Notes: generated by a model not told the origin, from the letters alone. Positions 6,733 through 13,529 are shown, counted from the stretch's first letter. The stretch is 13,802 bases of DNA from JAKEGK01 sp036507695 (GCA_036507695.1 DATCIR010000203.1:1-13802), one strand, 5' to 3'. Numbers and translations: made by a program.

Positions 6733-7350
6733 ATGACAAGTAAAAACTATTATCGGCAGGCCCGGTTTGTTATGAGTGCGGCCAAACTGTCCCAGTTACC
6801 CGAGGACACGGGTTACGAGGCCGCATTCGCGGGCCGTTCCAACGCGGGCAAATCCAGCGCCATCAACGCATTGACCGGAACGCAGCAATTGGCGCGCACC
6901 AGCAAAACCCCCGGCCGTACGCAACTTATCAATTATTTTTACCTCGATGAATCGCGCCGTTTGGTGGATTTACCCGGCTATGGTTATGCCAAGGTCGCCA
7001 AAGATGTTAAACAGCAATGGGATGCTTTATTGGATGATTATTTGAGAAGCCGCCGCTCCTTACGGGGCCTGATTCTATTAGTGGACTGCCGTCATCCCAT
7101 GAAAGAGTTCGATGTGCAAATGATCCTCTGGTGTGCTAAGGCCCAGCTACCCTTGCACATATTGCTAACCAAGAGCGATAAACTCAACAAAGGGGCTGCA
7201 GCAAACACGCTGCTATCCGTTAAAGCGCAAGTCGCCGCGTTGATGCCCGAGGCCACAGTTCAGCTATTCTCTGCATTGAAAAAGTCGGGCATTGATAATC
7301 TGATTCTGATACTTGATAAATGGATGGATATTGAGCAGAATGAAACGTGA
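6733..7350 (+). CDS. engB: Ribosome biogenesis GTP-binding protein EngB/YsxC
   Basis: An essential small GTPase needed for late assembly of the 50S subunit. The 205-residue protein aligns along its length with E. coli YihA from the N-terminus (NYYRQARFVMSAAKLSQLP against NYQQTHFVMSAPDIRHLP), which fixes the start at the ATG at 6733 although no strong Shine-Dalgarno sequence precedes it. G-motifs are complete: G1 GRSNAGKSS (34-42), G2 region TPGRTQ (59-64), G3 DLPG (79-82), G4 TKSD (146-149), G5 SALKK (180-184). It is divergent from the cytochrome genes and convergent with polA. Its 3' flank is notable: a G-rich run TTAGGGGGGAGG at 7444-7455 is complementary to a C-rich loop of the sRNA encoded just beyond it on the other strand, and any read-through transcript would be antisense to that sRNA. 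Confidence 0.96.
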   Translation: MTSKNYYRQARFVMSAAKLSQLPEDTGYEAAFAGRSNAGKSSAINALTGTQQLARTSKTPGRTQLINYFYLDESRRLVDLPGYGYAKVAKDVKQQWDALLDDYLRSRRSLRGLILLVDCRHPMKEFDVQMILWCAKAQLPLHILLTKSDKLNKGAAANTLLSVKAQVAALMPEATVQLFSALKKSGIDNLILILDKWMDIEQNET

Positions 7351-7464
7351 TTTAGCGCTGAGCCGAACGCCTGAAAATATTACCGGCTACGCCAGCGTTA
7401 ATGAATGTTAAAGGATGATAATGTTGATGTTATTGCATGGAATTTAGGGGGGAGGTCATACCAT
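7351..7464. other. engB 3' flank with G-rich run
   Basis: Non-coding. The plus strand carries TTAGGGGGGAGG (7444-7455), which differs at one base from the complement of sRNA loop C (TTAGGGAGGAGG at 7553-7564). It is not placed before any start codon. No intrinsic terminator for engB is evident here; the nearest rightward hairpin is 7514-7539, with only three T after it. Confidence 0.5.
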
Positions 7465-7505
7465 AAAAAAGCCCCGGTACACAGTTAGGGGTGTGATACC
7501 GGGGC
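7465..7505 (-). terminator. Intrinsic terminator of the sRNA (and of polA read-through)
   Basis: On the minus strand GCCCCGGTA (7505-7497) pairs perfectly with TACCGGGGC (7479-7471), the inner CACA/TGTG adds four pairs with one bulged base, the loop is CCCCTAAC, and six U follow (complement of 7465-7470). This is the strongest terminator in the window and it is directional: no T-tract follows on the plus strand. Confidence 0.9.
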
Positions 7506-7593
7506 GAATGTTTAAGCCCAGCATGGGGACGCTGGGCTTTACTAATACCCGCTTAGGGAGGAGGAGCGGGTGAGTAGTAGCATTGTCCACTCG
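7465..7593 (-). ncRNA. Predicted trans-acting sRNA with three C-rich loops, Spot 42/ErsA/sX13-like position
   Basis: A predicted sRNA of about 129 nt transcribed in the same direction as polA and lying between polA and engB, the position of Spot 42 (spf) in E. coli and of ErsA in Pseudomonas. Three stem-loops follow each other on the minus strand. Stem C (7540-7579): AGCGGGT/ACCCGCT arms plus outer TAGTA/TACTA, loop CCTCCTCCCTA. Stem B (7514-7539): perfect nine-pair AAGCCCAGC/GCTGGGCTT, loop GTCCCCAT. Stem A (7471-7505): nine GC-rich pairs plus four inner pairs with one bulge, loop CCCCTAAC, then TTTTTT. All three loops are C-rich, including an anti-Shine-Dalgarno CCTCC run, which suggests pairing with G-rich ribosome-binding sites, as described for Xanthomonas sX13. 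A sigmaE-like promoter precedes it. The 5' end is inferred. No sequence homology search was possible, so kinship with ErsA or sX13 rests on position, size and architecture. Confidence 0.78.
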
Positions 7594-7598
7594 TTTGT

Positions 7599-7626
7599 TG
7601 AGACGCCCGAACCGGGAAAAAAGTTC
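7599..7626 (-). promoter_or_regulatory. sigmaE/AlgU-like promoter of the sRNA
   Basis: On the minus strand GAACTT (7621-7626) is followed after 17 bases by TCTCA (7599-7603). The sigmaE/AlgU consensus is GAACTT, 16-17 bases, TCTGA or TC--A. The predicted start near 7593 leaves about 14 nt before stem C. I found no comparable sigma70 promoter at this distance. ErsA in Pseudomonas is reported to depend on AlgU (sigma22), so the promoter type agrees with the positional homology. Confidence 0.62.
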
Positions 7627-7679
7627 ATCCCGCCTCGAAAAAATTTCATTAAATCCTAATATAAGTTATATCGCTACCC

Positions 7680-7697
7680 GATAATCATTGTATTATC
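7680..7697. promoter_or_regulatory. Fur-box-like palindrome upstream of the sRNA
   Basis: GATAAT-CATTGT-ATTATC is an inverted repeat whose outer hexamers equal those of the Fur box, but the centre and total length (18, not 19) differ. It overlaps a TTGATA -35-like hexamer on the minus strand (7694-7699) that lacks a proper -10 (17 bases on is TAGCGA). It lies about 100 bases upstream of the predicted sRNA start. The remaining stretch 7698-7887 up to the polA stop shows nothing I can name. Confidence 0.3.
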
Positions 7698-7887
7698 AAT
7701 AGGATGCCAGATTTGGTGATGAAAATTCATGCGAAGCGTGTTGAGTCACCGACAGACCGTTAGCTGACCATCGATTCATCAAGGTAGCCGATTAACCTTC
7801 ACTTCGATTGACTAACGCCCTGGTGGCGCATGGAAAACAAGCAAAGCCGGTTGTTAAATCTATATTCCCGCAAACACCGGCAACAAT

Positions 7888-10599
7888 TTAATGGGTCTCA
7901 TCCCAGTTCAGGCCGGCCCCGATGTCGACCTTCAGGGGGACTTTGAGGTTCGCCACCGATTCCATGCAATGGGTAATTTCCCGGATCGCCGTATCGACCT
8001 GTGATTCCCTGACTTCGAATACCAATTCATCGTGTACCTGCATGATCATTTTAATATCCAGTTTGCTTTCGCGGATCCACTGGTCGGTCTTGATCATGGC
8101 GAGTTTAATAATGTCCGCGGCCGTGCCTTGCATGGGCGCGTTGATCGCCGTGCGCTCGGCGTATTGACGGCGTTGGGCATTACTGTGATTGATGTCCGGC
8201 AAATAGAGCCGCCGGCCAAACACCGTTTTGACATAGCCGATTTCCCTGGCCTGTTCGCGGGTGGTATCCATAAACGCTTTGACGCCCGGGTAACGCTCGA
8301 AATATAGATCGACATATTGTTGCGCCTCATTGCGTCCGATTCCCAGTTGTTTAGCCAGGCCAAAGGCAGACATGCCATAGATCAAACCAAAGTTAATCGC
8401 TTTGGCGCGGCGCCGTTCTTCATTGCTGACTTTATCGGCAGGCGTGCCAAAAACCTCCGCCGCCGTGGCGCGGTGCACGTCAATACCTTTGGCAAAGGCG
8501 TCCAGCAAACCTTTGTCACCGGATAAATGCGCCATAATGCGCAACTCAATTTGCGAGTAATCGGCGGCGATAATCCTGCAACCCCGGGGCGCTATAAAAG
8601 CCTGGCGGATACGGCGGCCTTCTTCGGTGCGAATCGGGATGTTTTGCAGATTCGGATCCTTGGAAGCCAGCCGCCCGGTGCTGGCGATCGCCTGATGATA
8701 CGAGGTGTGAACGCGCCGGGTTTTTTCGGACACCTGCAGTGGCAGTTTATCGGTATAAGTTGATTTCAGTTTGCTTAAACTGCGGTGCTCCAGAATGAGT
8801 TTCGGCAGCGGGTAATCCAGCGCCAGTTCCTGCAACACATCTTCCGCGGTGGAAGGCTGGCCGGTGGGGGTTTTCTTCAATACCGGCAAGCCCAATTTAT
8901 CAAATAAAATCGCCTGAATTTGTTTTGGTGAGGATATATTAAACTCCTCGCCCGCGGCCTCGGCCACTGCCTGTTCCAGGATTGCGATACTTTTTTCCAG
9001 TTGCTTGCTTTGTGTGGCGAGCATGTCCACATCAATGAATACGCCGTTACGTTCAATCCGGGACAATACCGGCACCAAAGGGATTTCAATATTTTCATAC
9101 AGCCATTTTAATTCCGGCTCTTTTTCCAGTTTGGGCCACAGAGTGTTGTGTAAACGCAAGGTGATGTCCGCATCTTCGGCGGCATAGGGCGCAGCTATTT
9201 CGATGGCGATCTGATTAAAAGTAAGCTGATTTTTGCCTTTACCGGCGATGTCTTCAAAGTGGATGGTGTTACAACCAAGATACTTTAACGCCAGGGAGTC
9301 CATGTCGTGGCGGGTGGCGGTGCTGTCCAATACGTACGATTGCAGCATGGTGTCATGCGCGACGCCGTTAAGCTCGATGCCATAGTTGGCCAGCACATTC
9401 ATGTCGTATTTCAGGTGTTGCCCCAGTTTGTGGTGTTTAGGATCTTCCAGCAGTGGTTTGAGTTGTTGCAGTACTTTGTTCCGGGAAAGCTGTTGCGGTG
9501 CGCCTTCATAGTCATGCGCAACCGGCACATAAGCCGCTTCGTGTTCCTTAACGGCAAACGAAACGCCTACCAGCTCGGCTATTATATAGTCGAGATCCGT
9601 GGTTTCCGTATCGAAGGCAAACAGCGGTGCGTTTTTGAGTTTCTCCAACCAGTCCGTGAGTTCCTGTTGTGAAAATATCGTCTGGTAGCGCCGGCTGCTG
9701 GTTAACGTGCTTTCGGCGGCAGTATGCTCCGTGCGGTTTTTTAATATTTCCGAAAGCCAGGTTTTAAATTCAAGACGGCTGAGTATCTCGACCAGTTCTT
9801 TCTCCTGCGGTGGCTGACGCTTTAAATCCTCCGGTGTTAAACCGAGTTCGACATCGCAGTTAATGGTGGCCAATTGGTGGGATAAGGGCAACTGATCCAG
9901 CGCCGCCCGTAGATTATCTCCCGCCTTGCCCTTGATTTCATTCGCGTGTTGCTTGATGCCATCAAGAGAACCATATTGCTCCAGCCACTTGGCGGCGGTT
10001 TTCGGCCCGACGTTATCGACGCCGGGAATGTTGTCGGACTTGTCACCCATCAAGGCCAGGTAGTCGATAATTCGCTCCGGCGGCAAGCCGAATTTTTCGA
10101 TCACGCCGGCGCGGTCCAGAAACGCATTCTTCATGGTGTCTATCAGGGTGATATGCTCGTTCACCAGCTGCGCCATGTCTTTATCGCCCGTGGAAATCAA
10201 GGTATCCATCTTTTCCCGGGCTGCTTGTTTTGCCAGCGTGCCGATCACATCATCCGCTTCCACGCCTTTGATCACCAGGATCGGAATGCCCATGGCTTTT
10301 ACCAGTTGATGTAAAGGTTCGATTTGTTTACTTAATTCCGGTGGCATTGGCGGGCGGTTGGCTTTATAGTCTTTGTAAATGTCATCGCGGAACGTCTTGC
10401 CCTTGGCGTCAAAAACCACGGCCATGTATTCTGGATCGTAATCCTTGATTAATTTGCGCAGCATATTGACGACGCCGTACACCGCACCGGTGTATTCTCC
10501 CGTTGAATTGGTTAAATTGGGCATGGCGTGGAAAGCGCGGTAAAGGTAGGACGATCCGTCCACCAGGATGAATGGGCTAGAATTTTGCATAGTAGGCAT
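7888..10599 (-). CDS. polA: DNA polymerase I (complete, three active domains)
   Basis: PolA fills gaps and removes RNA primers in replication and repair. The 903-residue protein has all three domains. The 5' nuclease (about 8-290) keeps Asp14 (LVDGSS), Asp64, GVEADD (112-117), STGDKD (136-141) and MGDKSDNIPGV (184-194). The 3'-5' proofreading domain (about 305-500) keeps the DxE pair Asp330/Glu332 (FDTETTD), Asp416 and Asp478 (AEDADIT), so it is active, unlike Bacillus-type PolA. The polymerase has motif A DYSQIELR with Asp680, motif B RRAKAINFGLIYG with Lys733, Phe737 and Tyr741, and motif C QVHDELV with Asp857. The start is the ATG at 10599 or 10590; E. coli supports either (MVQIPQNPLILVDGS). 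Neither has a Shine-Dalgarno sequence, and the predicted transcription start is almost at the ATG. It is divergent from the LOG gene with a 46-base gap. Confidence 0.97.
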   Translation of the reverse strand: MPTMQNSSPFILVDGSSYLYRAFHAMPNLTNSTGEYTGAVYGVVNMLRKLIKDYDPEYMAVVFDAKGKTFRDDIYKDYKANRPPMPPELSKQIEPLHQLVKAMGIPILVIKGVEADDVIGTLAKQAAREKMDTLISTGDKDMAQLVNEHITLIDTMKNAFLDRAGVIEKFGLPPERIIDYLALMGDKSDNIPGVDNVGPKTAAKWLEQYGSLDGIKQHANEIKGKAGDNLRAALDQLPLSHQLATINCDVELGLTPEDLKRQPPQEKELVEILSRLEFKTWLSEILKNRTEHTAAESTLTSSRRYQTIFSQQELTDWLEKLKNAPLFAFDTETTDLDYIIAELVGVSFAVKEHEAAYVPVAHDYEGAPQQLSRNKVLQQLKPLLEDPKHHKLGQHLKYDMNVLANYGIELNGVAHDTMLQSYVLDSTATRHDMDSLALKYLGCNTIHFEDIAGKGKNQLTFNQIAIEIAAPYAAEDADITLRLHNTLWPKLEKEPELKWLYENIEIPLVPVLSRIERNGVFIDVDMLATQSKQLEKSIAILEQAVAEAAGEEFNISSPKQIQAILFDKLGLPVLKKTPTGQPSTAEDVLQELALDYPLPKLILEHRSLSKLKSTYTDKLPLQVSEKTRRVHTSYHQAIASTGRLASKDPNLQNIPIRTEEGRRIRQAFIAPRGCRIIAADYSQIELRIMAHLSGDKGLLDAFAKGIDVHRATAAEVFGTPADKVSNEERRRAKAINFGLIYGMSAFGLAKQLGIGRNEAQQYVDLYFERYPGVKAFMDTTREQAREIGYVKTVFGRRLYLPDINHSNAQRRQYAERTAINAPMQGTAADIIKLAMIKTDQWIRESKLDIKMIMQVHDELVFEVRESQVDTAIREITHCMESVANLKVPLKVDIGAGLNWDETH

Positions 10600-10602
10600 A
10601 GG

Positions 10603-10631
10603 GTTGTATTGTCGTAGATTCTGAATTTCAA
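10603..10631 (-). promoter_or_regulatory. Candidate polA promoter
   Basis: On the minus strand TTGAAA (-35, 10626-10631) and TACAAC (-10, 10603-10608) are 17 bases apart. The start would be near 10596, inside the annotated start codon region, so the mRNA would be leaderless or have only a few bases before the ATG at 10590. That is consistent with the lack of a Shine-Dalgarno sequence. A possible plus-strand promoter for the LOG gene (TTGCAT 10585-10590, 16 bases, TATTGT 10607-10612) overlaps it. Confidence 0.5.
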
Positions 10632-10645
10632 GAAAAGAGAGAATT

Positions 10646-11371
10646 ATGGCTGATCAAGATAAATCCTCGCATCCCGGTATGTCGCCCGTAGACGATACCA
10701 TGTTGACGCGGGAATCCTGGAAGATTTTCCAGATTATGGCGGAATTTGTTGAAGGTTTTGAACGCATGGCGCGGGTGCGGCCATCGGTGAGTATTTTTGG
10801 CTCAGCGCGAACGGAACGCAACCATCCCTATTACCTGTTGACCGAAAAGATTGCGGGCAAGCTGTCGGACGCCGGATTCAGCGTGGTCAGCGGTGGCGGG
10901 CCGGGAATTATGGAAGCAGCCAATAAAGGCGCGTTTGCCGGCAAGTCGCCCAGTATCGGCCTGAATATCCAACTGCCGCATGAACAGTACGGCAATAAAT
11001 ATCAGGATATTTCCTTAAGCTTCCGCCACTTCTTTTCCCGCAAAGTGATGTTCGTGAAATACGCGGCCGCCTATGTGTGCATGCCCGGCGGTTTCGGCAC
11101 CCTTGATGAATTGGCTGAAATCCTCACCCTGGTGCAAACCGGCAAAACCCGCCGCATCCCGATTATTCTTGTGCATACGCCGTTCTGGGAAGGGTTTGTC
11201 AAATGGCTCAGGGAAAGCCTGTTGGTGGAAGGCATGATCAATGCGGAAGACCTTGATCTTTTCCAGTTGCTGGATGATCCGGATGATGTGGTAAAAGCGA
11301 TATTCAAGCATTATGAACAGCGCGGCTTCGAACCTTCGGAAGAAGAACAGCAAATTATGCTGGATTTGTAA
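10646..11371 (+). CDS. LOG-family (TIGR00730-type) nucleotide-binding protein
   Basis: A 241-residue cytoplasmic Rossmann-fold protein. The family signature is complete: SGGGPGIMEAAN (82-93), SRK (131-133) and PGGFGTLDE (147-155), the motifs that bind phosphate and hold the catalytic residues in LOG (cytokinin riboside 5'-monophosphate phosphoribohydrolase) and the related PpnN nucleotidases. Many bacterial members hydrolyse AMP-type nucleotides to base and ribose 5-phosphate, so a nucleotide-salvage or nucleotide-pool role is likely, and cytokinin production should not be assumed. The protein has about 40 extra residues before the core (VSIFGSART at 48-56) and an acidic C-terminal tail. The ATG at 10646 is preceded by AAAAGAGAGA. 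It is divergent from polA and followed by thrB after 105 bases on the same strand, where I see no terminator, so the two may be co-transcribed. Confidence 0.86.
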   Translation: MADQDKSSHPGMSPVDDTMLTRESWKIFQIMAEFVEGFERMARVRPSVSIFGSARTERNHPYYLLTEKIAGKLSDAGFSVVSGGGPGIMEAANKGAFAGKSPSIGLNIQLPHEQYGNKYQDISLSFRHFFSRKVMFVKYAAAYVCMPGGFGTLDELAEILTLVQTGKTRRIPIILVHTPFWEGFVKWLRESLLVEGMINAEDLDLFQLLDDPDDVVKAIFKHYEQRGFEPSEEEQQIMLDL

Positions 11372-11476
11372 TTTTTGTTTCGCCGCCGCGGTGGTTGAGT
11401 TATGGCGCGTATTTTTAAGGCCGGAGAGTGATATACCGCATTTCCGCGGTCTGGAACTTCAACAAAAAAACTTCTC

Positions 11477-12430
11477 ATGTCGGTTTACACGTCTGTTTCG
11501 TCCTCCGAGCTTGACGCTTTTCTGCAAAACTATTCACTCGGTGATTTGGTAAATTATCAGGGCATTACCGCCGGTATCGAGAACACCAATTATTTCGTTG
11601 ATACCGCAAATGGCCAGTACGTTCTTACCCTGTTTGAAACGTTAAAAACCCAAGAGCTGCCTTTTTACCTCGAATTGATGGCGTTTCTCAATGAGCATGG
11701 TATTCCCAGCGCGCATCCCATCGCCGACCAAACCGGTAACTACGCGCGCACATTAAACGGCAAGCCGGCGACACTGTTCCAACGGCTGCAAGGCCAGTCG
11801 GCGCTGGAACCGGATGCGCGGCATTGCGAATCCATCGGCCTCGCATTGGCGCGACTGCATATGGCCGGGCAAGCTTTCCGCTTGCGGCAGGATAATGTTC
11901 GCGGCGCGGCCTGGCGGCAGCGCACCGGCGAACAGTTATTGCCGCTGCTCAACCCGGAAGATAGCGAAATATTACAGCGGGAGTTGACCGGGCAAGCGGA
12001 ACAAAACTATCAAAACCTGCCTCAAGGCGTTATTCACGCTGACCTGTTTAGAGACAACGCGCTTTTTATTGCAAATAAACTCAGCGGCCTGCTGGATTTT
12101 TATTATGCCTGTAATGATTGCCTCTTGTATGATGTCGCGATCACGCTGAATGACTGGTGCCTGCAACCGGATGGCGCGGTGGATTTCAGGCGGGCGCGCA
12201 GTTTGTGTCATGCATACCAGTCGCTACGCAGGCTAACCGCGGAAGAAAAAAACGCCTGGCCCATGCTATTGCGGCTGGCGGCATTGCGGTTTTGGCTGTC
12301 GCGCTTGTGGGATGCGCGGTTTCCCAAAGCGGGTGAAATAACGTTTCAAAAAGATCCCGATGAATTCAAACAAGTCCTGTTGCAGCGGATTGCCGAACAG
12401 GAACAACTGCATGTTTTGTGGCGCTGCTGA
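11477..12430 (+). CDS. thrB: Homoserine kinase, type II (aminoglycoside-phosphotransferase fold)
   Basis: Phosphorylates homoserine to O-phosphohomoserine, the step before threonine synthase. The 317-residue protein is of the APH-fold type found in Pseudomonas and other proteobacteria, not the GHMP type of E. coli. Visible features are ITAGIENTNYFV (30-41) in the nucleotide-binding lobe, YVLTLFE (48-54), the catalytic loop VIHADLFRDNALF (185-197) with Asp189 and Asn194, and the metal-binding GLLDFYYACND (204-214) with Asp207, followed by DVAITLNDWC (219-228), typical of this ThrB group. Length is normal. The ATG at 11477 has no clear Shine-Dalgarno sequence (upstream bases are A- and C-rich), but the N-terminus MSVYTSVSSSELDAFL fits the family. 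The polA-thrB neighbourhood recurs in Pseudomonas. Substrate is assigned by family resemblance; a choline-kinase-like relative is the main alternative and less likely. Confidence 0.9.
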   Translation: MSVYTSVSSSELDAFLQNYSLGDLVNYQGITAGIENTNYFVDTANGQYVLTLFETLKTQELPFYLELMAFLNEHGIPSAHPIADQTGNYARTLNGKPATLFQRLQGQSALEPDARHCESIGLALARLHMAGQAFRLRQDNVRGAAWRQRTGEQLLPLLNPEDSEILQRELTGQAEQNYQNLPQGVIHADLFRDNALFIANKLSGLLDFYYACNDCLLYDVAITLNDWCLQPDGAVDFRRARSLCHAYQSLRRLTAEEKNAWPMLLRLAALRFWLSRLWDARFPKAGEITFQKDPDEFKQVLLQRIAEQEQLHVLWRC

Positions 12431-12602
12431 TCCGCAGTGGTTATAGTCGCTTAATCGGTTTTATTGCCACACGTGGTTGCAGACCCATCGGTTTCATTGA
12501 TAAGGCGAACGCATCGTTACGCATGAACTATATCAATTCCGTATACACTGAGTTCAAGTAATAGCTCAAAAAGATATGGCCAAAGCGCGTTACAATAAGT
12601 AC

Positions 12603-12631
12603 TTGACACCATATATCTCCAATGGCATAAA
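12603..12631 (+). promoter_or_regulatory. Candidate promoter of the cytochrome c551-type gene
   Basis: Consensus TTGACA (12603-12608), 17 bases, CATAAA (12626-12631). The start would be near 12638, giving a leader of about 256 nt that includes the tandem repeat, the G-rich elements and the inverted repeat. A closer promoter could exist but I found none with proper spacing. Confidence 0.5.
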
Positions 12632-12681
12632 GTCCCCCTCAGTTTGCATGCAGGTAATTCGGCAAACAATTGCACAACCGA

Positions 12682-12710
12682 GAGATGAATACACGGAGAT
12701 GAATACACGG
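12682..12710 (+). repeat. 14-base perfect tandem duplication
   Basis: GAGATGAATACACG occurs twice without a gap (12682-12695 and 12696-12709), and the base after each copy is G. It lies in the presumed leader of the cytochrome gene. It may be a replication slippage product or a duplicated protein-binding site. Confidence 0.9.
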
Positions 12711-12893
12711 TTTTGCAGTAGAGCGTCTACTTCTCCGATTTTGTTTTTACCGCCGCTAATTCAGGCGCTGTGAATGCAAAACGACGGGGACTAGCTATAA
12801 GAAACGTTAGGGGAAAACGCGGGTCAAGGAATTGGTGAGTACCCGCATTCATTATTGTTGTTGATCATTGTATATCTTGTGAGGGGAAACTAC

Positions 12894-13220
12894 ATGAAAT
12901 CAAAATTTTTAGCTATTGCTGCCGCGGCAGGTTTTTTAGTAATTGCTGGTCAAGCCCACGCGGATCTGGAGCTGGCCAAAAAGAGCGGCTGCCTGGCTTG
13001 CCACAGCGTTGACAAGAAAGTGGTTGGTCCAGCCTGGAAAGATGTTGCCGCTAAATACAAAGGCGACGCGGGTGCTAAAGCCACATTGATTGAAAAAGTC
13101 AAAAAAGGCGGTAAAGGCAACTGGACGGCGGTAACCGGTGGCGCGCCAATGCCTCCTTATTCACCGCGGGTAAAAGACGAAGACATTTCCAAATTAATTG
13201 ATTTTGTTATGACTCTTTAA
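12894..13220 (+). CDS. Cytochrome c551/c552-type monohaem electron carrier (c8 family)
   Basis: A 108-residue precursor of a small periplasmic cytochrome that in relatives donates electrons to nitrite reductase or terminal oxidases. The signal peptide is MKSKFLAIAAAAGFLVIAG with likely cleavage after Ala23 (QAHA/DLEL). Haem site Cys33-Leu-Ala-Cys36-His37 is followed by KKVVGPAWKDVAAKY (41-55), close to the P. aeruginosa c551 stretch (TKMVGPAYKDVAAKF), and the Met ligand is Met86 in GGAPMPPYS. The upstream ATG at 12855 would add 13 hydrophobic residues; the ATG at 12894 is preferred because GAGGGGA lies eight bases before it and the signal peptide is then normal. The gene stands alone between its own promoter and terminator. 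No nir genes are in the window, so its partner is unknown. Confidence 0.93.
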   Translation: MKSKFLAIAAAAGFLVIAGQAHADLELAKKSGCLACHSVDKKVVGPAWKDVAAKYKGDAGAKATLIEKVKKGGKGNWTAVTGGAPMPPYSPRVKDEDISKLIDFVMTL

Positions 13221-13263
13221 CCGATATAACACTAAAAAAATCTCTACTGTTCCAGTACGTTTT

Positions 13264-13292
13264 AAAAGCCAGTACCTTGTGCTGGCTTTTTT
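13264..13292 (+). terminator. Intrinsic terminator of the cytochrome c551-type gene
   Basis: AAAAGCCAG (13264-13272) pairs perfectly with CTGGCTTTT (13282-13290) around a nine-base loop and continues into six T (13287-13292). It lies 44 bases after the stop codon. The A-rich left arm makes it potentially bidirectional. Confidence 0.9.
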
Positions 13293-13318
13293 ATTTATTT
13301 TAATTTATTCCCGGAGTT

Positions 13319-13327
13319 TTATTCACA
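13319..13327 (+). promoter_or_regulatory. DnaA box (TTATTCACA)
   Basis: A perfect match to TTATNCACA directly after the AT-rich tract that follows the cytochrome terminator. It could be a member of the cluster at 13495-13529, 168 bases away. Confidence 0.55.
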
Positions 13328-13494
13328 GCGGAAATGTAAAAAATTCCGACATGCTTAGTGCCGGTGCAACAATGCCAGCCAAGTCCTTGATGTTCCGTAA
13401 CTCTATGATAATTAGATCTAAAATGTCAGTACGAGAAGAGAGCAATCTAATCTTGATCCAGCATTCATGCTTCCTGCCGTATCTTTCTCGCAGT

Positions 13495-13529
13495 TTGTTC
13501 ACAAAGTTATCCACAGGTATTGTGGATAA
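13495..13529. promoter_or_regulatory. Compact DnaA-box cluster
   Basis: Three boxes in 35 bases: TTGTTCACA (13495-13503, 8 of 9), TTATCCACA (13507-13515, perfect, same direction) and TGTGGATAA (13521-13529, perfect, opposite direction), separated by three and five bases. The last two form a perfect inverted repeat around GGTAT. A further 8-of-9 box, TTATTCACT, is at 13656-13664. No dnaA, dnaN, rpmH or mnmG gene is in the window, so it is not evidently oriC. A DnaA-titrating (datA-like) or DnaA-reactivating (DARS-like) site is possible, because three close boxes with one reversed is the style of those sites. Confidence 0.6.

Larger units (their letters stand above)
12431..12893. other. Gene-free region between thrB and the cytochrome c551-type gene
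   Basis: A 463-base stretch without a credible gene. It holds a strong promoter candidate (12603-12631), a 14-base tandem duplication (12682-12709), two G-rich elements complementary to the sRNA loops (GGGGAC 12786-12791 and GTTAGGGG 12806-12813), and a six-pair inverted repeat GCGGGT (12819-12824)/ACCCGC (12841-12846). No terminator for thrB is obvious. The cytochrome leader would be about 256 nt, long enough to carry regulatory structure. Confidence 0.5.

Noticed and set aside
7471..7579. CsrB/RsmY-like RNA on the plus strand, because the plus-strand loops read GGGGA and AGGGAGGA
   Set aside because: The T6 tract and the sigmaE-like promoter are both on the minus strand; on the plus strand there is no terminator T-tract after 7579 and no promoter next to 7471.
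11372..11476. Short frame beginning with the ATG at 11402 between the LOG gene and thrB
   Set aside because: Only nine codons, no ribosome-binding site; treated as spacer.
12576..12773. Plus-strand frame of 65 codons in the cytochrome upstream region
   Set aside because: It spans the TTGACA promoter and the tandem duplication and resembles no protein.
12855..12893. 13-residue extension of the cytochrome c551-type gene
   Set aside because: GAGGGGA is correctly spaced from the ATG at 12894, which also gives a normal signal peptide.
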